From Parus major (taxonomy: Eukaryota; Chordata; Aves; Passeriformes; Paridae), in NCBI RefSeq assembly GCF_001522545.3, contig NC_031770.1, positions 108,193,664 to 108,257,663 of the forward strand: 64,000 nt of DNA, given 5' to 3'. Position 1 is the stretch's first letter; each line of letters opens with the position of its first letter. The translations under genes and the position numbers were made by a program. Positions 59,281-64,000 of this stretch are shown here, one piece after another. The notes beneath the pieces are model-generated. The model was not told where the DNA came from, did no database searches, and was given only the letters and a program-made list of their open reading frames with translations.

Positions 59281-60879
59281 ACACTTATAGGGGGAAAGGA
59301 GGAGTGTAAACAATGAAACAAAAAGTCCTTGTGCAAGTCCTTGTGGAAAATTCCTACAAAGCAGAGCAGCAATGAATTAAACATAGTCCTACAACTCTGA
59401 GAGCTGTGATTCCTAAATGCTCTGCTGCAGGATCTCAGCCCCTGTGAATTGTCTGAGCCTATTGCAAAGTAGAGTTGGATCTGCATCATCAGACTCCATG
59501 TGACCCCACTGACCCAAAAGCCTCTTCTGAGAGAACAGAGCAACGACAAAGACAGTGGTAACCACCTATGTGTGATTAAAAGCTTGGAGGGAGAAATTCA
59601 GGTTTTGTTAAATAAATTGAGTGCTTGAATATTAAAAATATTTATGCTCCCTCATTGTAAGGCAATCTTCCTACCTTTAACTTACTCATCTTTGGAACCA
59701 CTGGAAAGATGATAAACTGAGTCCATGAAGAGCTAAAGCCTACAGTTAGTTAAGGAAAAGGTATAGAGGAAACAAGAGCTTTCTGCTTGGTTCCTGTTTA
59801 GGCAAGGGTGCCTGCACCCAGTCAAACCATTTTCAAAGCACAAAGCTTCTGTTTGGCCTGATGAATAGGGGTCCTTGCTTGATCTGAAGAATTAGAAGGC
59901 TACTCAAGCCTTTGGCTTTAAAATTAGAATTTTTTTTTCCTCTATTGAAAAAATATGTGAGTTTTATGTAATTGTAATTATGTTCTTTAAAACTGCACAT
60001 AATCTTCAAGTGGAAATACATCCTGTCCACAAAATTTGACAGGATTAATTACAAATGGGCAATAAAATTTGTTAAATGTTAATGATTTTTGAAGTCGTTG
60101 TGCATCCCCTTGGGTTTGTCTATTTTTATATTCTGCAAGATGTTTCCAAAGTGAGTGGCATCTTTTGGGAATCCTAGAGGACTGAAAGATGCCTGGACTT
60201 AAATCACTCCTCTAGCCCCAGGACTGGCCCAAATCTTCTCACCTCCATGATGAGAAGAGGGGATATCTCAGTGCAAATCTGTTATTCTGTTTCCTCATGG
60301 GTTTGAACACATTCATGGTAGACAAATTAGCTGATTTTCAGTTACTTCATCCCTTAGTTGTGACCATCTCATCCACATGAACACATTCTGCCAGCACACA
60401 TGACCACAGAACTTCTGAACAATTTGCCAGCTCTGATATTTTGGATAAAAATTTCATTAAACTGAGCAGTTTTTCACTGGCACATAAAGCAGTAAGAAGA
60501 CACCTGATATTCATTATCTTTTATCACTACCAGTCTTGTCTGGACATAAAAAGCTCTATAAACAATGGTCAGTCTGTGGATTGTCTTAGCTAATGTATCA
60601 TCATTACTTCAGCCTTAGTCCTCTACCATCAGTGATAAGTAGGTCTCCAGGAAGAAACAAAATACAGTGCCAGGAATTAAAACAAAAGATTCTGAAGGCC
60701 AAAGCAATTTGAGGATCAATCTTAAAAAAAAGATATATTAAAAAATCACCAGAAAGAGGAGACAGCTGTAGGGCTCAGCTGGCCACACCTGAATCCCATG
60801 AAAGAGATGATGGAAGAGGATACTGGTCAGCTAAAGAAAACTTAGGAGCTTATTGTAACAGGAAGGAGTACTAAGGGAC
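59281..60879. other. Unique non-coding interval
   Basis: AT-rich DNA. No gene or confident repeat is recognised. The right end, from about 60740, may already belong to the decayed CR1 that follows. Confidence 0.45.
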
Positions 60880-61470
60880 AAGAACAATGCAGATGTAAAC
60901 CCATTCCATACAAAGAGGACTAAGGTGAAATCAGGGAGTTGCAGGCTTGCAATAAAGTTAGATTTTGACAGTAGGTAAGGCCTTGGAGGCATTAGCAGAG
61001 GATGAGATCACAAAACATCTGGAAAAATATGAGCTGATATAAAAGAATTGGGAGAGTTTCTGGAACATAAAGTCATGTCTAACAAAATGGATTGAAGTTT
61101 TGGAGGCAGATGAGAAGTGACAGGGTGAGTTCTAAGTTCTTCACAATTTTATGGTGGACCTTAACACTTTTCCAGACAGTGGATGTAGCTGTGTATGATA
61201 AAGGGTGCTGCACATCTTCATGAAATAAATAGAAGCCTTACACCATGATCTGAAGTAGACCAAAGTGGCAAAAGAGACAGATTAAAACAGAAAAGTTTTG
61301 TTTTTTTATGGAACAGCCCAGTTTGACTATGATGCTTCCTGGATCTTGTTCCTGAATAATGCTCAGGCGGCAAAGCTGTCAAAGGAGAACTGGAGAGCAG
61401 TGACCGGAGGCCAAAACTGATCTGAACAGTCTTTTCCATTCTATTTTGTACACTCATGCTTTCGAATTAG
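60880..61470 (+). mobile_element. Ancient CR1 LINE, decayed reverse-transcriptase region
   Basis: A forward, strongly decayed CR1. Bases 61014-61100 ('aacatctggaaaaatatgag', 'gtcatgtctaacaaaatgga', 'ttgaagttttggaggcag') follow the order of the CR1 reverse-transcriptase region around the segment that reads 'ehlekyeli ... ksCLTNLIEFF' in intact elements. Bases 61370-61455 resemble the 3' end of older CR1 lineages. Many stops and indels disrupt every frame. Unlike the other copies, this one retains internal coding sequence. Boundaries and continuity are uncertain. Confidence 0.62.
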
Positions 61471-62764
61471 ATGATCATGCTTTCTTTTTTATTTCTAACA
61501 GGTGTCAAGTTGCTTGTTGTGCAGGTCCAAGACAGTCTGCTGCTTTGAGCTGAGGCCTCCAAGCAGTCTGAAGATTACATTTTTTCTGGGGCTGTTTAAA
61601 CCACAGACAATGCTCAGTTGTGGAGAGAGCTGCTGAGCTAGGTAGAGACAAAAGCTCAGATCCAGGAACCTGTAGGACCTGGGAGCTGGGGAACCCAAAA
61701 TTCAATCTGCTCAGTCTGTGTGTTTCCTCCTGAAAAAATTCCAGTACCTCCAAGAGGTGTGCATAGCATAACCACAGAGAGAGAACTGATGTTAGAACTG
61801 CAGCTTTTAGATTTTTGGGAAGAAGACACTACCTCATCTTTGTTACCTCTGACTCTAAAGGCCTCTTGAGAAAACTTTGGTGAAAAAAAGTCATATAGAC
61901 TTGAGAAAGGTTAGAACTTTGATCACAACATAACTTAAGTGGCACATATAGGAGTCCAGAAAAAATTCTGGTTAAATTAAGCTGCATTTAATGAACTTAT
62001 GGGCTGTGTAATAAGCAGTTCAGGAAAATATATGGACTGGTTTCTTGTCTCTCACAAATCTGGGACCTAAGTGAACTTAGGGTTCATTATTCCATAATGA
62101 ATAATGGTCCCATTCCAGAATGACTGATTCTAGACAACTGTCCTGGGTTAATACAGATACAATGCTTTCATTTCTGAATCTGGTTGTTTACCACATATTT
62201 CTCCTCTGCATTGCCTGGCCTGCCACTGACATACTTGAATTGTGCATTAATTCTTGTGCTCATTCCATGGGTATAACGTGTGAGTCTGGCACACATTGGT
62301 CAGGGTCTAGGTGGACAAAATAAAAATAAGTGTTCTTGAGAGTCTAATACTGAAATCTTACAGAGGTTGTTAGTCACCCCATGAATGCACATGGACTGAT
62401 TCTTTTACCATATCTTTCTATTTTAGCATCTGTAATGTCACAAAATCAGCTTTTCCTGTGGTTTTCCAATTACTTCCTTTATTTGTCCAAGGTGGAAATA
62501 ACACAATAGAGGGCTTAGCTGCGAAGTGAAAGTATTTCTACACTCAGTATTACATACAGAAAGTACAAAGGGCATTTGGAAACTGAATTCTAAAATTTTT
62601 TAGAGGTAGCCTGAACGGAGCCCTGCAGATAAACCAATTCAGCCACATGCTACCTCAGCCTCCCACGTAACATAATCTCTTCATAAATTTGGTGTGTTCC
62701 TTCATGAAAGGGATTAGGTTTCATGACATAACTACTCCTATGAGAAGGCTGCTTCAAACCCTCA
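61471..62764. other. Unique non-coding interval
   Basis: No gene or confident repeat is recognised. The phrase 'ctgtcctgggttaa' at about 62140 resembles the start of some avian LTRs, but nothing else supports that. Confidence 0.45.
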
Positions 62765-63020
62765 CTCTTCTGACAGTTTAAAACTCTTTTCTAATGTCCA
62801 TCTGAAATTTATTCATGGACAGTTAGTACCCATTTGTCCTCATGCCAAAATTGTCCTGTAGTTTAAATAGTCATATCAACTTTCTGCTTCTGTTTTGATA
62901 CTTAAAACAAGCCTCTCCTCCCATGTATGAGGTTCCACATTCCTCAGATGAGCCCAGTGCTCTTCTCTGCACCACCCTGATTTCCAGTTCATCTTTCTTG
63001 ATCACAGGTGACCTGAATTG
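62765..63020 (-). mobile_element. Ancient CR1 LINE, 3' region
   Basis: A reverse-oriented CR1 of an old lineage. The window strand shows 'ttctaatgtccatctgaaat', 'ttattcatggacagttagta', 'cccatttgtcctcatgccaa', 'attgtcctgtagtttaaata' and 'gtgctcttctctgcaccacc'. The order matches the older CR1 families common in turtles and other sauropsids. It lacks the terminal octamers and has many substitutions. Confidence 0.82.
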
Positions 63021-64000
63021 TAACTATTATTCCTGAAGTAATTAGTTTTGTACCTGTGCAATGGTTGTCACCAAACCTACAGTTTCCAATTTGGCTCACC
63101 CAGTGAAGACATGTCATTGAGGTTCTGATTTTAGCCAGGCTGGTTTGTGTAATGAATACAATTCCCAGTATGCTTCCACAGTGCTTTCAGCTCCATCTAG
63201 ACAAGAACCAGGCTTAAAAACTGTAATAAAAACCTTCTTCCATCAAGTTCTTATCCACCTATATTAGAATTTGAGTGTCTTTGAATTGGTGGAATACAAA
63301 TTGCATATTTACATCTGAGCTGTTTAAAGGTTGTGGCTCAGGGACACAGGCAAATTATTGTGTTTTTGCAAGCTGCCATGTGGCAGCTGACCTGCCAGAG
63401 TTGGCTGTGTTTGTTGCAAACGTGATGTAATGCAACACAGAGGCTGATGCTATGCTGCAGATGCTGTTGGATGCTGTGGATGAGGATTGGAAGTCATCTC
63501 CATAAAATTACTAACTTTAATAAGCTCCAGGCTAAGACACTCAGATTTAGTGCTGACATGCATTCAAGCTTCTGTTAAGGGCAGTGTGTGTCTGGACAAA
63601 CATGAAGGGATGGAATGGAGAATGTTTTCAGCTGGACCTTTGTCTCTGAGGCAAGAGGGCTGTCCATAGAGAGAAGGGGTCACTTGAAAATAACATTTTA
63701 TGCCACTTATCTTCAGCCAGCCTGGGTTACAATCTGCCCCATAACTTGGAACAATGCAAGAGCTGATATGCCTTCATGTGTTTTTGATGAAGCTGAGCCT
63801 GATATATAGATCAAGGGTCATCTGCAGTAATAACTTTTGCAAGTATTTTCAATGCATGCTGTAGTGTAGTGAGTGCAAGAAAAGAACAGTGCTTGTTTCT
63901 CCTGCTTCTTGAGACCAAAGAATGAGAATTGCTCACTGACTATGTGGTTCCTGGTGCAGGGTACTGGATGGAGGCTCTGGATAATTTAGGTAGCTGGGTG
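63021..64000. other. Unique non-coding interval
   Basis: Nothing recognisable is seen to the window end. Two short frames near 63487-63809 are open but show no similarity I know. Confidence 0.5.

Noticed and set aside
62138..62190. Possible LTR start ('ctgtcctgggttaa')
   Set aside because: Only about 14 bases resemble avian LTR starts; there is no matching end, target duplication or second LTR.
1..64000. CRISPR arrays, operons, phage or plasmid features
   Set aside because: CR1 and MIR elements show this is vertebrate nuclear DNA; no spaced direct-repeat array or prokaryotic gene is present.

Overview
The window reads as vertebrate nuclear DNA, most likely from a passerine bird. The main clue is its interspersed repeats: 5'-truncated CR1 LINE copies ending in the (ATTCTRTG)n-type 3' tail, including the GC-rich internal 3' region I associate with passerine CR1. 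Beneath these lie degraded, older CR1 copies and MIR-type CORE-SINEs, the usual amniote background. The sequence is moderately AT-rich and CpG-poor, contains one assembly gap and one isolated N, and has no operon-like organisation.

I recognise no protein-coding gene, exon, tRNA, rRNA or other RNA gene. Open frames are short, overlap on both strands and resemble nothing I know, except remnants of the CR1 reverse-transcriptase ORF at about 30.4-30.8 kb (minus) and 40.6-40.8 kb (plus). The window is best described as intergenic or deep intronic DNA.

Layout: 1-2.8 kb is unique DNA with a small CpG-containing block. 2.8-6.7 kb holds four CR1 fragments. 6.7-14.8 kb is mostly unique, with an (AT)n run and an exact 29-bp tandem duplication. 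15.06-15.83 kb is a TCTCC pentamer array interrupted by 662 Ns. 16-29.6 kb is mostly unique, with one CR1, a strong G-quadruplex motif and an A/C-only tract. 29.7-30.8 kb has two CR1 copies of different age. 32 kb has a GA run abutting a MIR. 36.3 kb has a 193-bp AAAAT array. 37.7-50.2 kb is the repeat-richest part, with eight CR1 fragments and two MIRs. 50.2-55.7 kb is unique, with a CTCF-like motif and a 30-bp alternating purine-pyrimidine tract. 55.7-64 kb carries old MIR and CR1 remnants, including a decayed CR1 reverse-transcriptase segment near 61 kb.

The most interesting structure is a 17-bp perfect inverted repeat at the 5' end of a doubly rearranged CR1 copy (49.87-50.17 kb). It fits self-primed fold-back of the cDNA during retrotransposition. 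I found no evidence of a new multi-gene system. Conserved non-coding elements may be present, but that needs a cross-species alignment I cannot run.
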